Shown piece by piece: positions 45,011-52,272 of a stretch of 64,000 bases of DNA. The notes beneath the pieces are model-generated. The model made no database searches. It was not told where the DNA came from and worked only from the letters and a program-made list of their open reading frames with translations. Source of the DNA: Fictibacillus phosphorivorans (GTDB taxonomy: Bacteria; Bacillota; Bacilli; Bacillales; Fictibacillaceae); assembly GCF_001619875.1 (NCBI RefSeq), contig NZ_LRFC01000001.1, positions 62,001 to 126,000 of the forward strand. The letters are read 5' to 3'. The translations under genes were made by a program, and so were the position numbers. Every line of letters begins with the position of its first letter. The first letter of the stretch is position 1.

Positions 45011-45034
45011 AGCACAAAATCTAGACGGTTCTAT

Positions 45035-45083
45035 AAAATAAAAGCTGGCTTCAGAAAGGACAAGCATCCTTCTTAAGGCCAGC
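45035..45083 (-). terminator. Terminator of the YbjQ operon
   Basis: On the minus strand GCTGGCCTTAAGAAGGA pairs with TCCTTTCTGAAGCCAGC (loop TGCTTG), followed by TTTTATTTT. Confidence 0.85.
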
Positions 45084-45089
45084 ATCCAT

Positions 45090-45320
45090 TTATTCTTCTT
45101 TATAAAAGCGATCACCCGTGTCTGGATTGTAGTAAACACGTTCTCTTTTTCCAGAGGTTGGATCGATGGAAATTTCCTCCGTCCAAATATAGCCTGAGGG
45201 AACCTTTGTTTCACTTTTTTTATAACGCTTATCGTAATACTTCCAAGAGATGATGCCCAACACAATAACAACCAGGATGGAGATCACTTGCCAGCCGATA
45301 AGGATGTTTATCATATTCAT
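45090..45320 (-). CDS. Small membrane protein after YbjQ (76 residues)
   Basis: One membrane helix (IGWQVISILVVIVLGIISW) and a charged cytoplasmic tail with a DPTSGKRERVYYNPDTGDRFYKEE end that looks like a short conserved motif. Its ATG overlaps the YbjQ stop (ATGA), so it is co-translated with it. Function unknown. Confidence 0.75.
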   Translation of the reverse strand: MNMINILIGWQVISILVVIVLGIISWKYYDKRYKKSETKVPSGYIWTEEISIDPTSGKRERVYYNPDTGDRFYKEE

Positions 45321-45637
45321 TGCTTTTCAACAACAACTGCTGTTCCATATGCGACGATTTCGCTCATGTTATTGCCCATTTCACCAGAATCAAAACGCAT
45401 CATAACAATGGCGTTCGCACCCATTTCCGTAGCGTTCTTAACCATGCGATCGACGGCTTGCTTACGTGCATCTTCAAGCATGCTTGTATATTCCTTAATC
45501 TCGCCACCCATAATTCCTCGAAGTCCTGCCATGATGTCTCCTCCGATGCCGCGTGCGCGAACAACAACTCCAAATGCTGAACCTTTTACTTCTTTTACTT
45601 CATATCCAGTAATGTTCTCAGTAGTAACAACGATCAT
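45317..45637 (-). CDS. YbjQ family protein
   Basis: A 106-residue protein that reads TTENITGYEVKEVKGSAFGVVVRARG and ANAIVMMRFDSGEMGNNMSEIVAYGTAV, the YbjQ (heavy-metal-binding/DUF74) pattern. It forms pentamers in known structures; function is not established. It starts 63 bases after the GlcD-like gene. Confidence 0.9.
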   Translation of the reverse strand: MIVVTTENITGYEVKEVKGSAFGVVVRARGIGGDIMAGLRGIMGGEIKEYTSMLEDARKQAVDRMVKNATEMGANAIVMMRFDSGEMGNNMSEIVAYGTAVVVEKQ

Positions 45638-45700
45638 AATTAAGTCCCCCTATTTTGTTATATAAATAATTACGGATCAAACAAGCTTTTCGTTTCATTT

Positions 45701-47077
45701 CTATACTATGATTTTACCTGGATTTAAAATGTCTTTTGGGTCTAATTGTTTTTTTATAGACATCATGATCGGGAGGGTGTCGGCATGTTCTTTTGCTAAA
45801 TATTTTGCCTTGCCGATTCCGACGCCATGTTCCCCTGTACACGTTCCGCCTTTACTTAATGCATAGGTCACAATACTTTCATTTACAGAGTCTGCTTTTT
45901 TACGCTCATTCTCATTCGATGCGTCATACATGAGTATCGCATGGAAATTCCCATCCCCAACATGTCCCAATACTGCGCCAGGGACTCCTAATTCATCCAT
46001 CTTGTCTCTTGCGTGAACAATTGCACCAGACAATTCTGAAAGAGGAAGACACACATCGGTAAACATCATGGACTTGCCAGGGTAGCCATGTTTAAACGCA
46101 TAAGCTAAGTTATGTCTTGCTTCCCATAGCTTTGCACGGGCTTTCGAATCACGCTCTTCCACCCACTCTATACCTCCAAAGCTTTCAAGCAATTCTTTTG
46201 TTAATGATGCTTCATATGTAACGCTTGCTGGATTTCCTTGAAATTCTAAGAAAAGGGTCGGAGCTTCAGTATACGCTGTTTCGCTGTTGTGATTAACCTG
46301 TACGATGGAACGTTCATCTACAAGTTCCATTCTTGCGATCCCTGTACCTGATCCGAGGACAGCGATAGCAGCTTCAACGGCAGTTTGAATAGAAGGAAAT
46401 GTACATCGAGCAGAGAGTACGGATTCAGGAATACCATACACTTTTAGCGTGATTTCTGTAAAAACGCCAAGCGTACCTTCAGAGCCTACAAACATGGATG
46501 TTAAGTGATAACCTGCAGATGATTTTGCAGCAAGTCCGCCGGTTTGAATCATCTGTCCATCTGCCAAAACAACTTGAAGGTTTCTAACCTGATCGCGCAT
46601 GATGCCGTATTTTACGCTTGTTGTCCCGCTCGCATTTGTCGCAGCCATTCCGCCGATCGTGGCGTCTGCACCTGGATCAACAGGGAAGAACAATCCATAT
46701 TTTTTAAGCGCAAGATTCAGCTGAGTTCGGGTTACACCAGGCTGAACTCTTACTAAAAAATCATCCGGACGAATTTCGAGTACTTTATTCATCTCTTGAA
46801 AGTTGATGGAAATGCCTCCTTTTACAGGAATGCAGTGGCCCTCAAGACTCGATCCAGCTCCATAAGGCACAACAGGAATTTTGTGTTCGTTTGCGAATGT
46901 TAGAATAGAAGAAATTTCTTCAGCCGATTCGGGGTATACAACGATATCAGGTGAAACAGGATGATGATAAGATTCATCCCGGCTATGCTGCCAAAGAATC
47001 GTTTCGTTTTGTGTAGCGCGTTTTTCAGATGTCCGTTTCTGCATTTCAAGTAATAGATCTGTATGTGCAATGTTCAA
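45701..47077 (-). CDS. FAD-linked oxidase, GlcD/D-lactate dehydrogenase type
   Basis: A 458-residue flavoprotein. The PCMH FAD domain covers residues 40-215 (PDIVVYPESAEEISSILTFANEHKIPVVPYGAGSSLEGHC) and the C-terminal FAD-oxidase domain follows, ending GTCTGEHGVGIGKAKYL...DPKDILNPGKI, where the His is catalytic. It oxidises glycolate or D-lactate-type 2-hydroxy acids. The iron-sulphur subunit (GlcF) is not beside it, so it may act alone as D-lactate dehydrogenase. Confidence 0.87.
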   Translation of the reverse strand: MNIAHTDLLLEMQKRTSEKRATQNETILWQHSRDESYHHPVSPDIVVYPESAEEISSILTFANEHKIPVVPYGAGSSLEGHCIPVKGGISINFQEMNKVLEIRPDDFLVRVQPGVTRTQLNLALKKYGLFFPVDPGADATIGGMAATNASGTTSVKYGIMRDQVRNLQVVLADGQMIQTGGLAAKSSAGYHLTSMFVGSEGTLGVFTEITLKVYGIPESVLSARCTFPSIQTAVEAAIAVLGSGTGIARMELVDERSIVQVNHNSETAYTEAPTLFLEFQGNPASVTYEASLTKELLESFGGIEWVEERDSKARAKLWEARHNLAYAFKHGYPGKSMMFTDVCLPLSELSGAIVHARDKMDELGVPGAVLGHVGDGNFHAILMYDASNENERKKADSVNESIVTYALSKGGTCTGEHGVGIGKAKYLAKEHADTLPIMMSIKKQLDPKDILNPGKIIV

Positions 47078-47195
47078 GTAAACCCGCTCCTTACACTTTT
47101 GAGTTATTATCTATTTTACATGAACAAAGCTAAAAATCCTTTTTAAACATGAAATTGCGTATATATGCCCAAACTAACAAGTGAGGTGATAAACG

Positions 47196-47759
47196 ATGCA
47201 TAAACGAAGAAGTGTATGGCATGTTATACTGATCATAATATGTATTTCGATAGTCGTGACAGGCTGTGGAAACAAAGACAGCCAAAACCAATCCGAGGGG
47301 AGAGAACAACCGGTGATGGGTGATGGTAAAGGAAACGAGAAGAAACCGCGTCCTGAAGAAGGACAAGACGGGCAAATAGGACAGAACGGACAAGGCGGCA
47401 TCGTGGCGGGCAGTATTGAGCCTTCTATTAAAGTACAAGAGCAGCAGAATGCTAAAGGGATATTGTTTAGGTATGAGTTGAAAAATCAGACTGAAAAAGA
47501 AAAGGTTTTTCAATTTCCATCAAGTCAGAAATTTGATTATGTAATAAAAGATAAGAATGGTAAAATCGTGTACCAATACTCAAGAAATCATATGTTCATG
47601 CAAGTGTTAACCTCTTTAAAATTAAAGCAGGCCGATGTTTTTAAGCAGGATATTTTAGTCAGCGATCTAGAACCTGGTGCTTATACATTAGAAGTATGGT
47701 TAACACCAAGTGGCGAGACAGAAGATTACAGACAAAAAATCACTTTTAATTGGAACTAA
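47196..47759 (+). CDS. BsuPI-domain lipoprotein
   Basis: A 187-residue lipoprotein. The lipobox is VVTGC (Cys near 24); a disordered Gln/Gly/Glu-rich linker (25-75) follows, then a beta-sandwich with the intracellular proteinase-inhibitor (BsuPI) motif FRYELKNQTEKEKVFQFPSSQKFDYVIKDKNGKIVYQYSRNHMF...L. It may inhibit or bind a protease or other partner at the membrane. GTGAGGTG precedes the ATG. Confidence 0.85.
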   Translation: MHKRRSVWHVILIIICISIVVTGCGNKDSQNQSEGREQPVMGDGKGNEKKPRPEEGQDGQIGQNGQGGIVAGSIEPSIKVQEQQNAKGILFRYELKNQTEKEKVFQFPSSQKFDYVIKDKNGKIVYQYSRNHMFMQVLTSLKLKQADVFKQDILVSDLEPGAYTLEVWLTPSGETEDYRQKITFNWN

Positions 47760-47767
47760 ATTGGGGA

Positions 47768-47796
47768 AGAGATGAGTTAAGAGCTCATCTCTTTTT
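47768..47796 (+). terminator. Terminator of the BsuPI gene
   Basis: AGAGATGAG, loop TTAAGAG, CTCATCTCT and T. Confidence 0.88.
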
Positions 47797-47823
47797 GATT
47801 TTTATGACAGCAAAACAAAATAC

Positions 47824-47852
47824 TTGAAAGTCAAAAAAGGTCAAAGTATAAT
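47824..47852 (+). promoter_or_regulatory. Sigma-A promoter of clpE
   Basis: TTGAAA at 47824-47829, 17 bp, TATAAT at 47847-47852. Its spacer holds the first CtsR box. Confidence 0.8.
47829..47845 (+). promoter_or_regulatory. CtsR operator 1
   Basis: AGTCAAAAAAGGTCAAA fits the CtsR heptad repeat GGTCAAA-N-A-N-rGTCAAA and lies between -35 and -10. Confidence 0.75.
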
Positions 47853-47868
47853 AAGTTTAAAGGTTAAT

Positions 47869-47891
47869 GGTCAAAGAAAGTCAAAGTCAAA
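47869..47891 (+). promoter_or_regulatory. CtsR operator 2
   Basis: GGTCAAAGAAAGTCAAA plus a third GTCAAA lies 17 bp after the -10 box, so CtsR could bind at two sites as at other clp genes. Confidence 0.75.
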
Positions 47892-48007
47892 CTAAGACTA
47901 AAAAGACTCATGACACCTAGAAACAAAATAGTTGCGAAACGATTAGCATGCACGTATAATCGCAAATCATTTATACAAATTTTAAAAAACATGAGGGGGT
48001 TACAAGT

Positions 48008-50152
48008 ATGCGTTGTGAACAATGTGAAGTTAATCCTGCTACGATCCAAATGAGTATCTCCATGAATAAAGATAAGAAACAATTTGTGCTTTGCTCTGAT
48101 TGTTACCATAAAGTGAAACAAGAAATGAACACTGGAGGAGGAATGAATATGAATTTTTCTTCTTTCGATGATATCTTTCAACAAATGATGAATGGTCAAG
48201 CATTCACAGATCACGCGAACGACCATGGGAAACAACAAACTCAAAAAGGAAAACGAGGCGGAGGCTTTTTAGATAAATTTGGCCGTAACTTAACAGATGC
48301 AGCCAAAGCAGGAATTATAGATCCAGTTATCGGACGAGACGATGAAGTGCGCCGAGTCATTGAAATACTAAATAGACGCACAAAGAACAACCCGGTGTTA
48401 ATCGGGGAACCTGGTGTTGGTAAAACAGCCATTGCGGAAGGACTGGCAACTAAAATTGTAGAAGGCAACGTTCCCGCGAAACTGTTGAAAAAAGAAGTGT
48501 ACTTGCTTGATGTAGCATCACTTGTTGCAGATACAGGGGTAAGAGGTCAGTTTGAGGAACGTATGAAACAGCTGATCGCGGAGCTTCAAAAACGTAAAAA
48601 TGTCATTCTGTTTGTGGATGAGGTTCATCAGATCGTAGGAGCAGGCTCCGCAGAAGGATCTATGGATGCTGGGAACATCTTAAAACCTGCACTTGCACGC
48701 GGTGAGCTGCAGATGGTCGGAGCTACAACGTTGAAAGAATACCGTCAAATCGAGAAGGATGCAGCGTTAGAACGCCGCTTCCAACCGGTAATCGTTAACG
48801 AACCAACACTAGATGAAGCGATAGAGATTCTAAAAGGTCTTGCACCTCGATACGAAGATTATCACCAAGTTAAGTTTACAGAAGAAGCGTTAAAAGCATG
48901 TGTAATGCTTTCACATCGCTACATTCAAGACCGATTCTTGCCGGATAAAGCGATCGATCTTATGGATGAAGCGGGATCTAAGAGCAACCTTCAACATATT
49001 ACGATTGAAAAATCTTCTATTGAAGAACGTTTAGAAGAACTCGTAAAAGAAAAAGAAAAAGCGGCTGCAGATGAAAACTATGAACTGGCTGCAAAACTTC
49101 GCCAAGAAGAACTGCAGCTTGATGAAAAATTAAAAACACAAGAAGAGGATAAAAAAGCTGCGATTGTTCAAGTGGAAGACATTCAGCACATTGTTGAGCA
49201 AAAAACAGGTATTCCTGTACGCAAGCTTCAAAGTGACGAACAATCTAAAATGAAAGAGCTGGCTGCTAAGCTTGCAGCACAAGTAATTGGCCAAGATGAA
49301 GCAGTCGAGAAAGTAGCTAAAGCGATTCGCAGAAGCCGTGCAGGATTAAAAGCAAAGAAACGCCCGATCGGATCATTCTTGTTCGTTGGTCCAACAGGTG
49401 TTGGTAAAACAGAGTTAACCAAAACGCTCGCAAAAGAAATCTTTGGTGATGAGGACAGCATGATCAGACTCGACATGAGTGAGTACATGGAAAAACACGC
49501 TGTTGCGAAATTGATCGGTTCACCTCCAGGGTACGTTGGGCATGAAGAAGCAGGACAATTAACAGAGCAGATTCGCAGAAAGCCATATAGCATCTTGCTG
49601 TTAGATGAAATCGAAAAAGCTCATCCAGATGTTCAGCACATGTTCCTTCAAATTATGGAAGATGGCCGATTAACAGACAGCCAAGGTCGCACAGTGAGCT
49701 TTAAAGACACTGTGATCATCATGACAAGTAACGCAGGTGCTTCTGTTAAGCAAACGAAGAAACTAGGATTTAATACGGGAGATGTAGAAAAAGAAACACA
49801 TATCCTAGATTCATTAGGAGGCTATTTTAAACCAGAGTTCTTAAACCGTTTTGATAGCATCGTACAGTTCCAGTCGTTGAAAGAAGAGCATCTTGTGAAG
49901 ATTGTTGATCTTATGCTGCAAGAGCTTTCAGATCAGCTGCAAGAACAAAACATTGAGATTACGGTAACTTCGGCTGCAAAACAAAAGCTTGCCAAACTTG
50001 GATACCATCCTTCATTTGGTGCGAGACCACTCCGCCGAATCATTCAAGAGCACATCGAAGATAAGATTGCTGATGTATTATTGGATGAAGAGGATGTCCA
50101 AAAACTAACAGTAAACGTTGCAGACGGACAGATCGTCGTAAAAAAAGCATAA
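48008..50152 (+). CDS. clpE: ATP-dependent Clp protease ATP-binding subunit ClpE
   Basis: A 714-residue Hsp100 unfoldase. The N-terminal zinc finger ([11 protein letters not shown]...LCSDCY; four Cys) marks ClpE rather than ClpC. AAA-1 has Walker [10 protein letters not shown] and Walker B LFVDEVHQ; a UVR coiled-coil linker ([18 protein letters not shown]) follows; AAA-2 has [21 protein letters not shown] and ends in the Clp_B small domain. It delivers substrates to ClpP during heat stress. Two CtsR boxes control its promoter, and ctsR itself is not in this window. Confidence 0.95.
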   Translation: MRCEQCEVNPATIQMSISMNKDKKQFVLCSDCYHKVKQEMNTGGGMNMNFSSFDDIFQQMMNGQAFTDHANDHGKQQTQKGKRGGGFLDKFGRNLTDAAKAGIIDPVIGRDDEVRRVIEILNRRTKNNPVLIGEPGVGKTAIAEGLATKIVEGNVPAKLLKKEVYLLDVASLVADTGVRGQFEERMKQLIAELQKRKNVILFVDEVHQIVGAGSAEGSMDAGNILKPALARGELQMVGATTLKEYRQIEKDAALERRFQPVIVNEPTLDEAIEILKGLAPRYEDYHQVKFTEEALKACVMLSHRYIQDRFLPDKAIDLMDEAGSKSNLQHITIEKSSIEERLEELVKEKEKAAADENYELAAKLRQEELQLDEKLKTQEEDKKAAIVQVEDIQHIVEQKTGIPVRKLQSDEQSKMKELAAKLAAQVIGQDEAVEKVAKAIRRSRAGLKAKKRPIGSFLFVGPTGVGKTELTKTLAKEIFGDEDSMIRLDMSEYMEKHAVAKLIGSPPGYVGHEEAGQLTEQIRRKPYSILLLDEIEKAHPDVQHMFLQIMEDGRLTDSQGRTVSFKDTVIIMTSNAGASVKQTKKLGFNTGDVEKETHILDSLGGYFKPEFLNRFDSIVQFQSLKEEHLVKIVDLMLQELSDQLQEQNIEITVTSAAKQKLAKLGYHPSFGARPLRRIIQEHIEDKIADVLLDEEDVQKLTVNVADGQIVVKKA

Positions 50153-50156
50153 AACT

Positions 50157-50195
50157 AAAAAACCTTGCTAGAGTGTATCTCCGGCAAGGTTTTTG
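50157..50195 (+). terminator. Terminator of clpE
   Basis: AAAACCTTGC, 15-base loop, GCAAGGTTTTT. Confidence 0.82.
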
Positions 50196-50274
50196 TTTTA
50201 CAATGCAAAGTAAAGGTTATTTTAATACATAGGTTTTGGAAGGGTCATGATTTAAGGACTCAATGAAAATATCC

Positions 50275-50301
50275 GAAAAAATAAGCCATGCATCTGCATG
50301 G
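50275..50301 (-). terminator. Terminator of the putative holin-like toxin transcript
   Basis: CCATGCA and TGCATGG around two bases, followed on the minus strand by CTTATTTTTTC. Confidence 0.7.
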
Positions 50302-50330
50302 CAGAATGAAAAAATCAATCTCTCTGTCTT

Positions 50331-50414
50331 CTAGGAGTCATCTTTGGAGCGGATTATGGTAAGAACAAGCATTGAAAAACCAATCATGAGTGACATCGCT
50401 TCAAATACTGTCAT
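50331..50414 (-). CDS. Putative holin-like type I toxin peptide (27 residues)
   Basis: ATG at 50414 follows GGAGG at seven bases. The frame reads MTVFEAMSLMIGFSMLVLTI and ends IRSKDDS. The pattern M-T/S-V-F/Y-E-A/S-L/M-x-L-M-I-x-F is typical of the 'putative holin-like toxin' family of Firmicutes, short single-helix peptides encoded by type I toxin-antitoxin loci. A terminator lies 30 bp downstream, making a transcript of 150-200 nt. No antisense RNA gene can be proven from sequence. Confidence 0.7.
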   Translation of the reverse strand: MTVFEAMSLMIGFSMLVLTIIRSKDDS

Positions 50415-50657
50415 CCCCATCCCTCCTTATTTATTAAGGGTAAGACTCGTACGAGAATTAGAGAAGGAAAAGTATTGTATGTTTTCCATTTTATCCCGAA
50501 TCATAAGTTGAAACAAGAATCGTAATGACTATTTCTAATACTTGCAATTAGGTCAATAGGTTTATTTTACTAATATTATATTTCATAAAATGTCCACTTT
50601 TTTTTTCATGTCATTGAACTGGCTGAAAAGACCTATGAAACATACAATTTGATATTT

Positions 50658-50738
50658 TTAAATAACAGGAGAAGCAAGGAATATCGTGAAAAGGAAAATA
50701 AGGACGCTAAGTAAGAAAATTAAGCATGTTCGAATCAT
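50658..50738 (-). CDS. Hydrophobic 26-residue peptide
   Basis: ATG at 50738 follows AAGGGGG at about ten bases. It reads MIRTCLIFLLSVLIFLFTIF and ends LASPVI: two charges, then a membrane helix. It could be a small membrane peptide or a second toxin-like ORF. I know no homologue. The rest of the region 50415-50657 shows nothing else. Confidence 0.4.
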   Translation of the reverse strand: MIRTCLIFLLSVLIFLFTIFLASPVI

Positions 50739-50829
50739 TCTTTTCAACCCCCTTGTGTATAACAATGTATAAAAAAATAGAATTCTTCATGACAGTTATA
50801 CGAGAAAAATTTAAAGGAGGATTTTTTCA

Positions 50830-51459
50830 TTGGATACGTCTTATGTTTGGTATGTGAGTTATGGATCAAATTTAATGGAGCACCGATTTTTGTGTTACAT
50901 TCTCGGTGATCAGCCAGAGGGTTCTTCTCAAAAAGAAAGGGGCTGCAGAAATCCAGCAATGCCGCTTAAAAACGGAAAAGCCATACTTCCATACCCTCTT
51001 TATTTTGCAAGAGAGCGGACAAAATGGGGTGAGGGCGGAGTTGCTTTTATCGGACATGAAAAAAGTAATCAATACAAGACCTATGGCCGAAAGTATTTAG
51101 TGACGGTTGAACAGTTTTTAGATGTTACTGCCCAAGAAAATAGCTGTGACGAGATAGAGGCTGATTTAGAAGAAGTCATACAGAAAGGGTATATTCATTT
51201 TGGACAAGGCTGGTATAGCCGAATGGTCTATTTAGGAGAAGAGGAAGGGTACCCAATGGTTACGTTCACATGTAACCTGGATATGCATGAACAAGATCTG
51301 AACCCTCCGCCTGCAACTTATCTCACTACGATCGCGAAGGGCTTAAGCCAGCTTGGTCTAACTTCAGGAGAGGCTGTAAAATATTTTGCCCAAACACCTG
51401 GAATTGCAGGGAGGATGAACGAAGAAGAAATTGAGCAGGTCATCAGCAGTTATTTTTAG
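50830..51459 (+). CDS. Gamma-glutamylcyclotransferase-like protein
   Basis: A 209-residue protein opening VWYVSYGSNLMEHRFLCYI, the substrate-binding YxSYGSN loop of the GGCT fold, with FIGHEKSNQYKTYGRKYLVTVEQFLDV and an acidic residue cluster further on. Related proteins cleave gamma-glutamyl amines; the substrate here is unknown. Start is TTG at 50830, after AAAGGAGG by nine bases; no ATG is near. Confidence 0.75.
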   Translation: MDTSYVWYVSYGSNLMEHRFLCYILGDQPEGSSQKERGCRNPAMPLKNGKAILPYPLYFARERTKWGEGGVAFIGHEKSNQYKTYGRKYLVTVEQFLDVTAQENSCDEIEADLEEVIQKGYIHFGQGWYSRMVYLGEEEGYPMVTFTCNLDMHEQDLNPPPATYLTTIAKGLSQLGLTSGEAVKYFAQTPGIAGRMNEEEIEQVISSYF

Positions 51460-51490
51460 GTTTTTCCCGAGACAATGTTTTCGCATATAT

Positions 51491-51642
51491 TGTAGCTTCT
51501 GGAAGCTGTTGATTTCCGTTTCAGATGCGCGCTTTCCGGGGGGGCGGGCGGTGAGCCACACTCGGCGCTTTGCGCGCTTAGGTGTCTCACCTGTCCCGCT
51601 GATCCCCCAGGAGTCTCGCATCTTTCACTCCAATCAACTTGT
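51491..51642 (-). repeat. Single hairpin element after the GGCT-like gene
   Basis: An arm of the same family in reverse orientation: reading the minus strand, AGTTGATTGGAGTG...GCGAGACTCC...CAGGTGAGACACC...GGCTCACCGCCCGCC...AAATCAAC. One central GCGC-rich block (GGCGCTTTGCGCGC) differs from the other copies. It follows the GGCT stop by about 30 bp. Confidence 0.75.
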
Positions 51643-51775
51643 CGATGTTGCATTTTGAATGCCATGCTTTCAAAGATTGAAAAACTGCTAACACAAGTGT
51701 TGTGAAAATAGTTAAGCCAAAAGAATGATAATGCCCCCATTCAACTGGAGAATTGCCGTTAAAAGGGACGAACAT
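51643..51775 (-). pseudogene. Possible protein-gene remnant joined to the hairpin element
   Basis: A minus-strand frame reading FVPFNGNSPVEWGHYHSFGL followed by TIFTTLVLAVFQSLKAWHSK has protein-like composition, but no ribosome-binding site precedes its only ATG (51775) and it runs straight into the element at 51642. It may be the relic of a small membrane-protein gene. I recognise no family. Confidence 0.25.
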
Positions 51776-51850
51776 AGGTCGAGCGTTATATGACTTATGG
51801 AACTTACGAAAAGGCTGTATCGATGAGATAATAAAGTCCCCTATACATAT

Positions 51851-51886
51851 AGAGGTGCTTCTAACAATAGAAGCACCTCTTTTTTA
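51851..51886 (+). terminator. Strong hairpin terminator
   Basis: AGAGGTGCTTCTA, loop ACAA, TAGAAGCACCTCT and six T. It points along the plus strand and also lies at the end of the minus-strand gene that follows. Confidence 0.8.
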
Positions 51887-52072
51887 TGCATTCATCTTAA
51901 TTTGCTTAATGGAGATAATTCCAGTGGGGCAATTAAATTGATCAGCTATCACCTTTTTGACCTGTTCATGGAGATTAGATTTTCCAGGCTGAATATTAGC
52001 GATCATAATATTTCCTTGGGTAACTTTTTCCTGGCCATGGCTGAGTTGGAAATCCACAAGAATTTTAGCCAT
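51884..52072 (-). CDS. Hypothetical 62-residue protein
   Basis: It reads MAKILVDFQLSHGQEKVTQG followed by NIMIANIQPGKSNLHEQVKKVIADQFNCPTGIISIKQIKMNA: a compact alpha/beta pattern with one Cys. I do not recognise the family. ATG at 52072 follows AAGGAGAG; longer starts have no site. Confidence 0.65.
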   Translation of the reverse strand: MAKILVDFQLSHGQEKVTQGNIMIANIQPGKSNLHEQVKKVIADQFNCPTGIISIKQIKMNA

Positions 52073-52272
52073 CTTCTCTCTCCTTAAATGGTGTGTCATA
52101 GACTACTTGTTGAGATATTCGACATTCTTTTGAAAATCCTGTCTGAATTAACTGGAATTAGTCATAAAGTATCGAGGTTTTTCAAATCATTTACTTTTCT
52201 TCACCCTTTTACAGGGAAATCCGTCATATTAGAGAATGTTATTAGGAAGATTGTCAGGCAGGAGGTATATAT

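Noticed and set aside
44746-45017. Two overlapping minus-strand frames of 77-89 codons with repeated LCSLTEV/ARSRRF-like segments.
   Set aside because: They are translations of the 20-bp array; three frames look alike because of the repeat, and there is no ribosome-binding site.
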